Below, in pieces: positions 1 to 8,437 of a stretch of 35,959 nucleotides of DNA. The number at the start of each line of letters is the position of its first letter. Position 1 is the first letter of the stretch. The DNA is from DATBDE01 sp036270095 (GTDB taxonomy: Bacteria > Actinomycetota > Thermoleophilia > Solirubrobacterales > Solirubrobacteraceae), in contig DATBDE010000056.1 of the NCBI GenBank assembly GCA_036270095.1, positions 1 to 35,959 of the forward strand, given 5' to 3'. A program made the translations under genes and the position numbers. The notes beneath the pieces were generated by a model. It was not told where the DNA came from. It made no database searches and saw only the letters and a program-made list of their open reading frames with translations.

Positions 1-366
1 TCAGAACGCTCCCTCCAGGTGCTCGAGCTCGATCAGGCGGCCCGCCGCGTCCACGATCACGCCGATCGCGTCGAAGCGGACGTCGCGGCGGTGGGGGCGG
101 TCGGCGGTCTCCGTCAACCAGGCGCGGGCGATCAGGCGGACCTGGCCCTGCTTGCGCCAGTCGACCTTCTCGAGCGGCCGGCCCGGGCCCGACCGCCGCG
201 CCTTGACCTCGACGAACACGATCCGCTCGTCGTCGCAGGCCACGAGGTCGAGCTCGCCGAACCGGGTGCGGTGGTTGCGGACGAGGACGCGGTAGCCGAG
301 CCGCTCGAGGTGCTCGGCGGCGAGCCGTTCCCCGAGGCGGCCGACGGATTGGCGCGCGGCGGTCAT
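1..366 (-). CDS. yraN: YraN/UPF0102 family nuclease-like protein
   Basis: Small protein of 121 residues, complete (TGA at 1-3). It carries the hallmark of the UPF0102 family, a restriction-endonuclease-like fold: an N-terminal helix with G-x-x-G-E-x-x-A, then GELDLVA near residues 37-43 and FVEVKAR near 51-57, whose Asp, Glu and Lys form the PD-(D/E)xK-type site. The family's biochemical role is unsettled; a DNA-processing function is usually assumed. Its ATG overlaps the stop of the upstream dprA gene (ATGA), so the two are probably translated together as the end of a comM-dprA-yraN operon, an arrangement common in bacteria. Family assignment is firm, function is not. Confidence 0.93.
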   Translation of the reverse strand: MTAARQSVGRLGERLAAEHLERLGYRVLVRNHRTRFGELDLVACDDERIVFVEVKARRSGPGRPLEKVDWRKQGQVRLIARAWLTETADRPHRRDVRFDAIGVIVDAAGRLIELEHLEGAF

Positions 367-1475
367 GGCACCCGGACGTAGCTCCCGGCGGGCCCACGGC
401 GGACGTAGCCGAGCAGCTCGAGCTCGGCCAGGCCGACCAGGGCGCTTCCCGTGTCGCTACCGCCGGCCACGATCGCGCCGAGAGTCGCGCGGCCGGACTC
501 GACCAGGCGCAGGAGCGTGCGCAGGCTTGGGCGCAGCTCGGACCCGTCGCGCTGCCGGACGGTCGGGCGCACGCCCGCGCCGAACAGGAGGTCGAGGACG
601 TCGGCCGCGCTGCGCACCACCAGCGCGCCGTCGAACAGCAGGTCGTTGGGCCCGCTGGCCAGCGGCGACGTGACCTGGCCCGGCACCGCGCCGATGTCGC
701 GGCCGAGCGCGCGGGCGCAGTCCGCGGTGATGAGCGAGCCCGAGGTCACCGACGCCTCGACCACGACGGTCGCCTGCGCCAGCCCGGCGATGATGCGGTT
801 GCGGGCAGGGAAGCTCCACCTCCGGACGGCCGCGCCCGGCGGCAGCTCCGAGACGACGCACCCGGCCCCGACGATGGCGCGGTGCAGCCGCCGCTTGCTC
901 GACGGGTACGGACGATGGGCGCTGCCCGCGAGCACGGCCACGGTCGCACCACCGCCGTCGAGCGCGCCGGCGTGCGCGGCCGAGTCGACCCCGAGGGCCA
1001 TACCCGAGACCACCGTCACCCCCGCCGCCGCGAGCTCGCGACCGAGCACGCGCCCCGCTTCGAGGCCGTAGCCCGAGGCTCGGCGGGCACCGACGAGCGC
1101 AACCGACGGCGCCGCCACGAGCGCCGCGAACCGCTCCCACGCGCCGGCGACGAACAGCGCGGCTGGCCGGTCGGGCCCCTCGGCGAGCTGCGGCGGGTAT
1201 GCGGGGTCGTGGCGGCAGACCACGTGCAGCGCGAAGGCGGCCAGGGCCGAGCGCAGGGTGGAGGGCGAGAACCCGCGGTAGCGATCCCGCAGCACTGGCA
1301 CGTCACGGCCGCCGACCGCGCGGATGAGATCGCCGTCCGGAAGCGCGAGCAGGCCCGAGAGGTCGCTGCGCCGCGGGCTGCAGCGCTCGAAGTGCGCCAC
1401 CAGGGCGGCCAGCAGCCACGCCCGCCGCAGGCACGCGTCGCAGGCACGGTCGACCGTCGCACCGGTTCCGCTCAC
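363..1475 (-). CDS. dprA: DNA-processing protein DprA (DNA protecting protein)
   Basis: A 370-residue DprA/Smf homologue, a RecA loader that binds incoming single-stranded DNA during transformation. The Rossmann-like core shows VGARRASGYG (about 128-137), SGMALGVDSAAH (157-168), FPARNRIIAGL (222-232) and SGSLITAD (245-252), all standard DprA motifs. The C-terminal ~70 residues look like the usual winged helix. I chose the GTG at 1475 because it overlaps the comM stop (GTGA) and because the frame upstream of it is only antisense-like Arg/Pro-rich sequence inside comM. The N-terminus has a CxxC pair (residues 12 and 15) that I cannot assign. Whether this organism is naturally competent cannot be told from this window. 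Confidence 0.93.
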   Translation of the reverse strand: MSGTGATVDRACDACLRRAWLLAALVAHFERCSPRRSDLSGLLALPDGDLIRAVGGRDVPVLRDRYRGFSPSTLRSALAAFALHVVCRHDPAYPPQLAEGPDRPAALFVAGAWERFAALVAAPSVALVGARRASGYGLEAGRVLGRELAAAGVTVVSGMALGVDSAAHAGALDGGGATVAVLAGSAHRPYPSSKRRLHRAIVGAGCVVSELPPGAAVRRWSFPARNRIIAGLAQATVVVEASVTSGSLITADCARALGRDIGAVPGQVTSPLASGPNDLLFDGALVVRSAADVLDLLFGAGVRPTVRQRDGSELRPSLRTLLRLVESGRATLGAIVAGGSDTGSALVGLAELELLGYVRRGPAGSYVRVP

Positions 1476-3010
1476 GCCGCGAGCACCTCCGCCGGGCCAT
1501 GCTGTCGCAGGGAGAGGGTTTCGAGCACGTGGACGCGCTCGACCCCCTCGGCGCCGTGGAGGTCGGCGATCGTGCGCGCCACGCGCAGCGCTCGGTGGTG
1601 GCCTCGCGCGCTCAGGTGGCCGCTGCTGTACGCGTCCATCAGCGCGTCGCGCGCGCTTGCCGACATCCCGAGCCGGTTGCGCAGTGTCGCCGTGTCCATG
1701 TCCGCGTTGCACGTCGCCTCGGACCCGTCCAGCCTCTGGCCCTGGCGTGCGCGGGCCTCGACCACGCGCTCGCGTGCCTCCGCGGATGAGGAGAGCGGGC
1801 CACCCGCGAGCTCTTCCGGCGCCGGTCGCTGGACGCCGACGAGCAGGTCGATCCGGTCGAGCAGCGGGCCGCTGAGGCGGCGGCGGTGACGCTCGACCTC
1901 GGCGTCGGTGCAGCGGCAGGGCCGACCCGCTCGGTCAGAGCCCGCGAAGCCGCACGGGCACGGGTTCGTGGCGGCGACGAGCATGAAGCGGCTCGGGAAC
2001 ACCACCGCGTGCTGCCCGCGCACCACGCCGACGCGCCCGTCCTCGAGCGGCTGGCGCAGCGCCTCCAGGCTCGATCGGGGGAACTCGGAGAGCTCGTCGA
2101 GGAACAGGACGCCGCGGTGCGCAAGCGTGACCTCGCCCGGCGCCGGGATCGATCCGCCGCCCGCGAGGCCGGACGGCGAGATCGTGTGGTGGGGCGCCCG
2201 GAACGGCCGGTGCCGCACGAGCCCACCGCCGTGGTGCACCCCGGCGACCGAGTGGATGCGCGTGACCTCGAGCGCCTCCGGCCGCGTCAGCGGCGGCAGG
2301 ATCGACGGCAGGCGCCGCGCCAGCATCGTCTTGCCCGTGCCCGGCGGGCCCTCGAACAACAGGTTGTGGCCGCCGGCGGCGGCGATCTCGAGCGCGCGCA
2401 GCGGTCCGGCGTGGCCGCGCACGTCGGCGAGGTCGGGCGGCGGGGCGTCGGCCTCCGCGACCCGCGGCCCCGGCGCCGCCCGCGGCAGCGCCGGAGCACC
2501 CGCGCCCCCGATCACCTCGGCGAGCTCGCGCAGGTCCTCGATGCCCGCCACCTCGATTTCGTCGACGAGCGCCGCCTCGAGCGCCCGGTCGCGCGGCAGG
2601 ATCAGGCCGCGCAGGCCGGCGCGCCGGGCGCCCTCGGCCACCGCGAGCGCGCCCCGGCACCCGCGCAGCTGCCCGCTCAGCGACAGCTCGCCGAAGATGG
2701 CCCAGCGGACGAGGTCGTCGGCCTCTACCTGCCCGCTCGCGGCGAGGAGCGCGGCGGCCATCGCCAGATCGAACCCAGGACCGACCTTCTTCAGCCACGC
2801 GGGCGCGAGGTTGACCGTGATCCGCCGGGCCGGGAACGCGAAGCCCTGGTTGGCGATGGCCGAGCGGACGCGCTCGCGCGCCTCGCGCACCGAGCGATCG
2901 GCCAGCCCGACCACGCTGAACGCGGGCAGGCCCGGCCGGATGTCGGTCTCGACTGTGACCGGGACCGAGTCGAGCCCGTCGATCGCGAAGGTGGAGATGC
3001 GGGCGAGCAC
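1472..3010 (-). CDS. comM: YifB/ComM family Mg-chelatase-like AAA+ ATPase
   Basis: A 512-residue protein with the full YifB/ComM architecture: an N-terminal Lon-protease-like domain (residues 1-170), Walker A GPPGTGKT (221-228), Walker B VLFLDEL (301-307), a Cys-rich insertion with NPCPCG and CRC, and the C-terminal Mg-chelatase lid. ComM is a hexameric helicase that promotes branch migration during recombination of transforming DNA in Gram-negative species; the actinobacterial role is assumed to be similar. The start is a GTG giving VLARISTFAIDGL, the usual N-terminus. It is the first gene of a comM-dprA-yraN operon and is divergent from thiD, with 80 bp between the start codons. Confidence 0.95.
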   Translation of the reverse strand: MLARISTFAIDGLDSVPVTVETDIRPGLPAFSVVGLADRSVREARERVRSAIANQGFAFPARRITVNLAPAWLKKVGPGFDLAMAAALLAASGQVEADDLVRWAIFGELSLSGQLRGCRGALAVAEGARRAGLRGLILPRDRALEAALVDEIEVAGIEDLRELAEVIGGAGAPALPRAAPGPRVAEADAPPPDLADVRGHAGPLRALEIAAAGGHNLLFEGPPGTGKTMLARRLPSILPPLTRPEALEVTRIHSVAGVHHGGGLVRHRPFRAPHHTISPSGLAGGGSIPAPGEVTLAHRGVLFLDELSEFPRSSLEALRQPLEDGRVGVVRGQHAVVFPSRFMLVAATNPCPCGFAGSDRAGRPCRCTDAEVERHRRRLSGPLLDRIDLLVGVQRPAPEELAGGPLSSSAEARERVVEARARQGQRLDGSEATCNADMDTATLRNRLGMSASARDALMDAYSSGHLSARGHHRALRVARTIADLHGAEGVERVHVLETLSLRQHGPAEVLAA

Positions 3011-3090
3011 GCAGCGACCGTACGGTCAGCCGTGTGACGCGTGGGGCGCGAAGCGTGCCGAAAGTGCGCAGGGCCTACCCTCGAACCACC

Positions 3091-3906
3091 ATGACGCGCA
3101 CGCCCACGGTCCTCTCGATCGCCGGCTCCGACTCCGGGGGCGGGGCCGGCATCCAGGCCGACCTCAAGGCCTTTGCCTCCTGCGGCGTCCACGGCATGAC
3201 CGCGATCACCGCGATCACCGCCCAGAGTACCGTCGGCGTCGACGCCGTCCAGCCCGTTCCTCGGGAGATCGTCGTGGCGCAGGTCAAGTCCGTGGCCGCC
3301 GACATCGGTGTGGACGCGGTCAAGATCGGGATGCTCGGCGACACGCAGACGATCGCCGCCGTGGTCGAGGCGCTCGACCTCCTGCCCGCAAGCACGCCCG
3401 TCGTCGTCGACCCCGTCATGGTCGCCGAGTCCGGCGCCCGCCTGCTCGACGGAACCGCGGTCCAGGCCCTGAGACAGGACATCCTCCCGCGCGCGACCGT
3501 CGTCACGCCCAACCTCCCCGAGGCCGCCGTGCTCGCCGGCGCAGCGGAACCAACCGACCCCGAGGCCCTCGCCCGCGCCGTCCACGCCCTCGGCCCGGGC
3601 GCGGTGGTCGTGACCGGCGGCCACCGCCTCGAGACGACCGACGTCTTCTACGACGGCACCACGCTCGTGCCGATAGCGGGCGCGCGCCACGAGGACGGCG
3701 CTGCCCACGGCTCGGGCTGCACGCACTCCTCGATCCTCGCCGCCCAGCTCGCCCTCGGCGCAACCCCGCTGCAAGCGGCCCAGATCGCCCGCGAGCGCGC
3801 CGCCCAGGCGGTCCGCAACGGCCTGCGCGACGTCGGCGCCGGCCCCGGCCCGGTCGACGCCCTCAACATCAGAAACCGCCGGGGCGAAGCCCTCCCTTTG
3901 CCATAA
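3091..3906 (+). CDS. thiD: Hydroxymethylpyrimidine/phosphomethylpyrimidine kinase ThiD
   Basis: A 271-residue ribokinase-fold enzyme that phosphorylates HMP and then HMP-P to give HMP-PP in thiamine biosynthesis. Signature sequences are SIAGSDSGGGAGIQADLK (residues 9-26), VVVDPVM (104-110), TPNLPEA (139-145) and the anion-hole region HGSGCTHSS (206-214), where the family norm is GTGC. I prefer the ATG at 3091 over an in-frame GTG at 3034 because homologues begin a few residues before the SIAGSD motif and the extra 19 residues are Arg-rich. A TACCCT hexamer at 3076-3081 is a weak candidate -10 box that would give a nearly leaderless transcript. No other thiamine genes are nearby. Confidence 0.95.
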   Translation: MTRTPTVLSIAGSDSGGGAGIQADLKAFASCGVHGMTAITAITAQSTVGVDAVQPVPREIVVAQVKSVAADIGVDAVKIGMLGDTQTIAAVVEALDLLPASTPVVVDPVMVAESGARLLDGTAVQALRQDILPRATVVTPNLPEAAVLAGAAEPTDPEALARAVHALGPGAVVVTGGHRLETTDVFYDGTTLVPIAGARHEDGAAHGSGCTHSSILAAQLALGATPLQAAQIARERAAQAVRNGLRDVGAGPGPVDALNIRNRRGEALPLP

Positions 3907-3917
3907 TCTCGCCGGCT

Positions 3918-4169
3918 ATGAGGTTCCTGCGGATGAAGCCAGGGCACGGCGAGATGTTGGTCGCCGAGGGAGACCCGGAGGTCCCCGAGGACGAGCGCAA
4001 GCTCATCGAGGAGTTCCGCCGCCAGCTGGACGAGGGCCTGTGGGCCGCGGTCCCCAAGGCCACCCGCAACGGCCGCCGCGAGGCCTCGATGGTCAAGACG
4101 TTCGACGAGATCCCGCGCGACGCGGACCGGGTGATCTTCTTCCCCCGCGCCGCCGGCGGCGCGGCCTAG
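3918..4169 (+). CDS. Small conserved-looking protein of unknown function
   Basis: An 83-residue acidic/basic mixed soluble protein, ATG at 3918 and TAG at 4167-4169. No signal peptide or membrane segment is visible. The second half ends with MVKTFDEIPRDADRVIFFPR and an Ala/Gly tail; the central part (residues 20-40) is a likely amphipathic helix. The codon pattern (G/C at nearly all third positions) supports a real gene. It starts 11 bases after thiD and its stop abuts the ATG of the next gene with no gap, so it is probably cotranscribed. I do not recognise a family. Confidence 0.75.
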   Translation: MRFLRMKPGHGEMLVAEGDPEVPEDERKLIEEFRRQLDEGLWAAVPKATRNGRREASMVKTFDEIPRDADRVIFFPRAAGGAA

Positions 4170-4766
4170 ATGCTGCTGGCGCTCTGCGCGACGGGAATCG
4201 TCGTCGGCGCGCTCCTGGCCGAGGTCCTCATCCCGCGCGTCGACGAGGCGCTGTCCCGCCGCAAGGCGCGCCGCGCGAAGGCGCCCACGATCGGCTACGA
4301 CCCCGGCCGCGAGCGCCGCGCCGAGCAGCGCGCCCGCCAGCTCCTGCGCAGCTGCGTCAACGAGGAGGAGTGGGCGATGTACCGCGACCTCGGCTTCGTC
4401 AGGGTCTGGGGTCGGGGCGACGGCTACGCGTACCTGATCTATCCGCACAAGCCGATCGTCGCCTTCGTCCCCCAGACGCGCGAGCTCCTCAACGAGTACT
4501 GCGTCGAGTTCCCGGACATGAGCCGCCCCTACGGGAGCGCGCGGCTGCCCGACTCCGACGACGTCCTCGCCAAGTGGATGGCGCTCACCGGCGACGAGCA
4601 CGGACTGATCCGCCGGGCCAACCTGCACCAGCCCGGCCGCCAGGTCGACCCGAAGGTCGCCCGGCGCGACCTGTGGCGTCTCAGCGAATGGGAACGGCGC
4701 AGCTGGACGACACGGGCGGGCGACTTCCGAAGCGAGCCGGATGCTCGCGGTCGCCCAAGCCCGTGA
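4170..4766 (+). CDS. Membrane-anchored protein of unknown function
   Basis: A 198-residue protein beginning immediately after the preceding stop codon. Residues 1-22 are hydrophobic and could be one membrane anchor or an uncleaved signal; then comes a basic linker (about 30-60) and a soluble domain with aromatic-rich stretches such as EEWAMYRDLGFVRVWG, GYAYLIYPHKP and YCVEFPDMSRPYG. The last 25 residues are Arg/Ser/Trp-rich and probably disordered. The two adjoining genes look like a pair between thiD and ilvD. I recognise no domain; the regular codon usage and the long Tyr/Trp-containing core make a spurious ORF unlikely. Confidence 0.7.
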   Translation: MLLALCATGIVVGALLAEVLIPRVDEALSRRKARRAKAPTIGYDPGRERRAEQRARQLLRSCVNEEEWAMYRDLGFVRVWGRGDGYAYLIYPHKPIVAFVPQTRELLNEYCVEFPDMSRPYGSARLPDSDDVLAKWMALTGDEHGLIRRANLHQPGRQVDPKVARRDLWRLSEWERRSWTTRAGDFRSEPDARGRPSP

Positions 4767-4779
4767 GCGTGTCCGCCCC

Positions 4780-6468
4780 GTGAGCACCGACACCGGCTTC
4801 GACCTCAAGCACAACTCGCGCCAGGTCACCGAAGGCCCGAGTCGCGCCGCTGCGCGCGCCTACCTCAAGGGCATCGGCTACACCGACGACGACCTGGCCA
4901 AGCCCATCATCGGGGTGGCCTCTACCTGGATCGAGACCATGCCCTGCAACTTCCACCTCCGCGCCCTCGCCGCCGCCGTCAAGGAGGGCGTGCGCGAGGC
5001 CGGCGGCACGCCGATGGAGCTCAACACCATCGCCATCTCCGACGGCATCACGATGGGCACGAGCGGCATGAAGACCAGCCTGGTCAGCCGCGAGGTCGTG
5101 GCCGACAGCATCGAGCTCGTCGCCCGCGGCCAGCTCTTCGACGGCGTCATCGCGCTCAGCGGCTGCGACAAGACCATCCCGGGAACCGTGATGGCGCTGG
5201 CCCGTCTCGACGTCCCCGGCGTGATGCTCTACGGCGGCTCGATTTCCCCCGGCCGCTTCCACGGCCGCGATGTCTCCATCCAGGACGTCTTCGAGGCCGT
5301 CGGCGCCCACGCCGCCGGGAAGATCTCCGACGACGAGCTGGAGGAGCTCGTCGAGGTCGCCAGCCCCGGCGCTGGCGCCTGCGGCGGCCAGTACACCGCC
5401 AACACCATGGCCATGGCCTTCGAGGTCATGGGCATCTGCCCGCCCGTCGCCTCCTACATCCCCGCCCAGAACGGCGCCAAGCGCGAGGCGGCCAAGGACG
5501 CCGGGCGTCTGGCCGTCGACATCCTGCGCCGCGGCCTGCGCCCGAGCGAGATCATCACCAGGGAGAGCCTCGAGAACGCCATCGCCGCCGTGGCCACCAG
5601 CGGCGGCTCGACCAACGCGGTGCTCCATCTGCTCGCCGTGGCCACCGAGGCGGGCGTCGACCTCAGCATCGACGACTTCGACCGCATCGCCTCCAAGACT
5701 CCGCAGCTGTGCTCGCTCAAGCCCTCCGGCGAGTACCTGGCCGTCGACCTCTACGCGGCGGGCGGGATCATGCTCGTGGCCCAGCGCCTGGACGAGCTCG
5801 GCCTGCTCCACGAGGACGCGCTCACGGTCACCGGCCGCACCATCGGCGAGCACGCCGCCGAGGCCGAGGCAGCTCCGGGGCAGCAGGTCGTCCACGCCGT
5901 CGACGACCCGAACAGCCCCACCGGCGGCCTCGCCATCCTGCGCGGCAACCTCGCCCCCGAGGGCTGCGTGGTCAAGCTCGCCGGCCACAACGCCCGCCGC
6001 CATCAGTCCGGCCCCGCGCGTGTCTTCGAGTCCGAGGAGGACACGATGGCCGCCGTCCTGGCCAAGCAGATCAGCGCGGGCGACGTCGTGGTCATCCGCA
6101 ACGAGGGCCCCGCCGGCGGCCCTGGCATGCGGGAGATGCTCGGGGTCACCGCCGCGATCGTCGGCGAGGGCCTCGGCGAGGAGGTGGCGCTGCTCACCGA
6201 CGGCCGCTTCTCGGGCGCCACCCACGGCCTGATGGCCGGGCACGTCGCCCCCGAGGCCGCACGCGGCGGCCCCATCGCCGCCATCCGCGAGGGCGACACC
6301 GTGACCTTCGACGTCGACAACCGCCGCCTCGACGTGGACCTCAGCGACGAGGAGATCGCCGGCCGCGTGGCGGAGTACCGGTCGCCGCCGCCGGCCTACG
6401 ACCACGGCGTGATGGCCAAGTACGCGAAGCTGGTCTCCAGCGCCTCCGTCGGCGCCGTGACCGGCTAA
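4780..6468 (+). CDS. ilvD: Dihydroxy-acid dehydratase IlvD
   Basis: A 562-residue enzyme that dehydrates 2,3-dihydroxy-isovalerate and 2,3-dihydroxy-3-methylvalerate in valine, isoleucine and leucine synthesis. Three cysteines expected to bind the Fe-S cluster are present: PCNFHL (Cys56), SGCDKTIPG (Cys129) and GACGGQYTANTM (Cys201). C-terminal motifs GPAGGPGMREML and TDGRFSGATHG are also intact. I chose the GTG at 4780, 13 bases after the upstream stop, since the preceding in-frame segment from 4741 overlaps the upstream gene and is not typical of IlvD. No other branched-chain amino-acid genes are in the window. Confidence 0.97.
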   Translation: MSTDTGFDLKHNSRQVTEGPSRAAARAYLKGIGYTDDDLAKPIIGVASTWIETMPCNFHLRALAAAVKEGVREAGGTPMELNTIAISDGITMGTSGMKTSLVSREVVADSIELVARGQLFDGVIALSGCDKTIPGTVMALARLDVPGVMLYGGSISPGRFHGRDVSIQDVFEAVGAHAAGKISDDELEELVEVASPGAGACGGQYTANTMAMAFEVMGICPPVASYIPAQNGAKREAAKDAGRLAVDILRRGLRPSEIITRESLENAIAAVATSGGSTNAVLHLLAVATEAGVDLSIDDFDRIASKTPQLCSLKPSGEYLAVDLYAAGGIMLVAQRLDELGLLHEDALTVTGRTIGEHAAEAEAAPGQQVVHAVDDPNSPTGGLAILRGNLAPEGCVVKLAGHNARRHQSGPARVFESEEDTMAAVLAKQISAGDVVVIRNEGPAGGPGMREMLGVTAAIVGEGLGEEVALLTDGRFSGATHGLMAGHVAPEAARGGPIAAIREGDTVTFDVDNRRLDVDLSDEEIAGRVAEYRSPPPAYDHGVMAKYAKLVSSASVGAVTG

Positions 6469-6471
6469 CCC

Positions 6472-7398
6472 TCAACCACCCGCAACGGGGTCTGACCCCT
6501 TGAGGAACGCCTCGACGTCCCGGTTGAAGCGCGCCGGGCGCTCGAGCATGGACACGTGCCCGGTGTCGGCGTAGACGATCTTGCGGGCGTCCGGGATGAG
6601 CTCCTCGAACACGTCGGCGTCGCGCAGCGGCACGAGCCGGTCGCGCTCGCCCCAGATGATCAGGGTCGGCACCGAGATGCGCTCGAGCCGCTCGCGCAGC
6701 GGATAGTCGCTGAGCGCGTCCAGGGCGTCGATGAACCCGGGCTTGCCGCTGCCCTTGGCCTGCTCGAACAGGAGCGGGCCCGGCAGCTTCTCGGGGTGGG
6801 CGAAGACCAGCCGCAGCGCCTGGCGCCCGCGCGGGCGCAGCAGGAAGTTCGGCTTCGGGTGGGTCGAGGCCCAGGCCAGCGCGGCCTCGAACCGGCGCAT
6901 CACTGCCAGCGCGCGCTCGTTGCGCTGATGCTCGGCGGTGATACCGGCGGCCGAGACGAGCACGAGCTTGTCCACCCGCTGCGGATGCGCGATGGCCAGC
7001 TCGGCGGCGATGAACCCGCCCATGGAGTTGCCGATCACCGAGCCGCGCTCGACGTCGACGGAGGCGCAGAAGTCGTCGATCAGGCGCCCGTAGCCCGGCA
7101 TCGAGATCTTCTCCGGCGGCAGCGGCGAGTCCCCGAACCCGGGGAGGTCGGGCGCCAGCACCCGCCGCGTGCGGGCGAAGTAGGGGATGGTCTCGAGCCA
7201 GTTCTGCCACGAGCCCGCCAGGCCGTGGATGAGCAGCAGCGGCGGGCCCTCGCCCATCTCGATGTAGTTGACCGGGGTGCCGTCGACGAGCACCCAGTGC
7301 TGGTGCGCGGCCCAGTCGATGTGGCGCCACGCGGAGTCCGCGTCCGGCCCGTAGCGGTCCGGGTCCTCCTGCAACGGCTTGTCGGCGGCAACGGCCAC
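6472..7398 (-). CDS. Alpha/beta-fold hydrolase
   Basis: A 308-residue single-domain alpha/beta hydrolase. The oxyanion region LLIHGLAGSWQNW (55-67), nucleophile elbow GNSMGG (Ser125), acid in GERDRLVP (Asp253) and histidine in DTGHVSMLE (His281) are all present, so the triad looks intact. Sequence style resembles the MhpC/haloperoxidase-like group, but the substrate is not predictable. The start is a GTG at 7398; no strong ribosome binding site is seen. It converges on ilvD with only 3 bases between the stops. Its last codons (GSDPVAGG) lie in a palindrome at 6487-6499, suggesting that the C-terminal tail was supplied by a repeat element. Confidence 0.9.
   Translation of the reverse strand: MAVAADKPLQEDPDRYGPDADSAWRHIDWAAHQHWVLVDGTPVNYIEMGEGPPLLLIHGLAGSWQNWLETIPYFARTRRVLAPDLPGFGDSPLPPEKISMPGYGRLIDDFCASVDVERGSVIGNSMGGFIAAELAIAHPQRVDKLVLVSAAGITAEHQRNERALAVMRRFEAALAWASTHPKPNFLLRPRGRQALRLVFAHPEKLPGPLLFEQAKGSGKPGFIDALDALSDYPLRERLERISVPTLIIWGERDRLVPLRDADVFEELIPDARKIVYADTGHVSMLERPARFNRDVEAFLKGSDPVAGG
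6487..6499. repeat. 13-bp palindrome GGGGTC-T-GACCCC at a convergent gene end
   Basis: The two 6-base arms are perfectly complementary around a single T. It lies 18 bases after the ilvD stop and inside the last codons of the convergent hydrolase gene. From memory, GGGGTC(A/T)GACCCC palindromes recur between genes in several GC-rich and delta/acidobacterial genomes; I could not check this here. It may act as a short transcription-termination hairpin for ilvD. The assignment as a dispersed repeat is inference, because only one copy is visible in this window. Confidence 0.4.
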
Positions 7399-7561
7399 GC
7401 CGCCAAGCGTAACGCGGGCGCGGACCGCGGCTACATCACGACCGGCAGCGGTCGCAACGCGGTCAACGGGGCGCCGCCGAGCGGCGAGCGCGAGTTCGTG
7501 ATCTCGCTGCGCCGCTGAGAGAGCGCAGCGCGGGCGCGCGCCTGCGAGACTCTTCCGCCTC

Positions 7562-8437
7562 GTGACGGTTGAGTCGAGCCCGCGCCTGCCCGCCGCGCGC
7601 CCACGCGACCCCGACGACCTGCGCGACTACCTGCCCGGCGTGGAGCCGGAGCGGCAGGTCACCGACTGGGGTCGCTCGGAGCGCGTCGAGGGCGCCCTGG
7701 ACGCCACGGTCTCCGAGTTTCTCTACCGGTACTGGTTCCGGGTCGAGGTCGAGGGGATCGAGAACGTGCCCGACGCGGGCGGGGCGCTGCTGGTCTCCAA
7801 CCACTCCGGCGCGCTGCCGCCGGACGCGCCGATGATCGCCAAGGCGATCAAGGAGGAGCACGCCCGTCCGCGCCTCGTGCACTTGACCATGGAGCATTTC
7901 TTCAAGGGGTATCCGCTCTTCAGCATGCTCCTGCCCAAGGTCGGCGGCGTGCCCGCGCACCCGGCCAACGTGCACCGGCTGCTGTTCGACGAGGACCAGC
8001 TCGTGCTCGTGTTCCCCGAGGGCCGCAAGGGCAGCGAGAAGCTCTACAAGGACCGCTACCGCCTGCGCCGCTTCGGCCGTGGCGGCTTCGTCGAGTCGGC
8101 CATGAAGGCGCGGCGCCCGATCGTGCCCATCGCCGTGGTCGGGGCCGAGGAGGCGGCGCCGATCTTCGCCCACCTGACCGTCCTGCAGCGGCTGACCGGC
8201 CTGCTCTACGTGCCGCTGACGCCGACGTTCCCGCACGGAGGGATCCTCGGCATGTTCGGCTACCTGCCGGCCAAGCTGCGCATCCGGTTCCTCGAGCCGA
8301 TCCCGACCACGCAGTGGGGCGAGCAGCCCTGGAAGGACCGGGCGCTCGTCCAGACCGTGGCCGAGGACATCCGCGGCCTGATCCAGGAGGAGCTCTACGG
8401 GATGCTGGCCAAGCGGCGCTCGATCTGGTTCGGATGA
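7562..8437 (+). CDS. Lysophospholipid acyltransferase family protein (PlsC-like)
   Basis: A 291-residue protein of the glycerolipid acyltransferase superfamily. Residues 79-88 read SNHSGALPPD: the catalytic His81 is followed by Asp88 with six residues between, the longer H-x6-D spacing seen in the MGAT/DGAT-like branch instead of the classical H-x4-D. FPEGRKG at 151-157 is the glycerophosphate-binding motif. No clear transmembrane helix. The start is a GTG at 7562. Its stop overlaps the ATG of the following SDR gene (ATGA). From memory, Mycobacterium tuberculosis has a similar adjacent pair (Rv0502 acyltransferase-like and Rv0501 annotated galE2), so this is probably a conserved actinobacterial lipid or envelope gene pair. 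Exact acyl acceptor unknown. Confidence 0.9.
   Translation: MTVESSPRLPAARPRDPDDLRDYLPGVEPERQVTDWGRSERVEGALDATVSEFLYRYWFRVEVEGIENVPDAGGALLVSNHSGALPPDAPMIAKAIKEEHARPRLVHLTMEHFFKGYPLFSMLLPKVGGVPAHPANVHRLLFDEDQLVLVFPEGRKGSEKLYKDRYRLRRFGRGGFVESAMKARRPIVPIAVVGAEEAAPIFAHLTVLQRLTGLLYVPLTPTFPHGGILGMFGYLPAKLRIRFLEPIPTTQWGEQPWKDRALVQTVAEDIRGLIQEELYGMLAKRRSIWFG

Noticed and set aside
1476..1712. In-frame 79-residue N-terminal extension of DprA
   Set aside because: It lies inside comM, is Arg/Pro-rich and not DprA-like; GTG 1475 overlaps the comM stop as expected in an operon.
1908..4169. 753-codon plus-strand frame through comM antisense and thiD
   Set aside because: Only its last 83 codons, from ATG 3918, look coding; the rest is a shadow of comM and thiD.
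4681..6405. 574-codon minus-strand frame opposite ilvD
   Set aside because: Antisense shadow rich in Gly/Asp/Val/His; ilvD motifs are complete on the plus strand.
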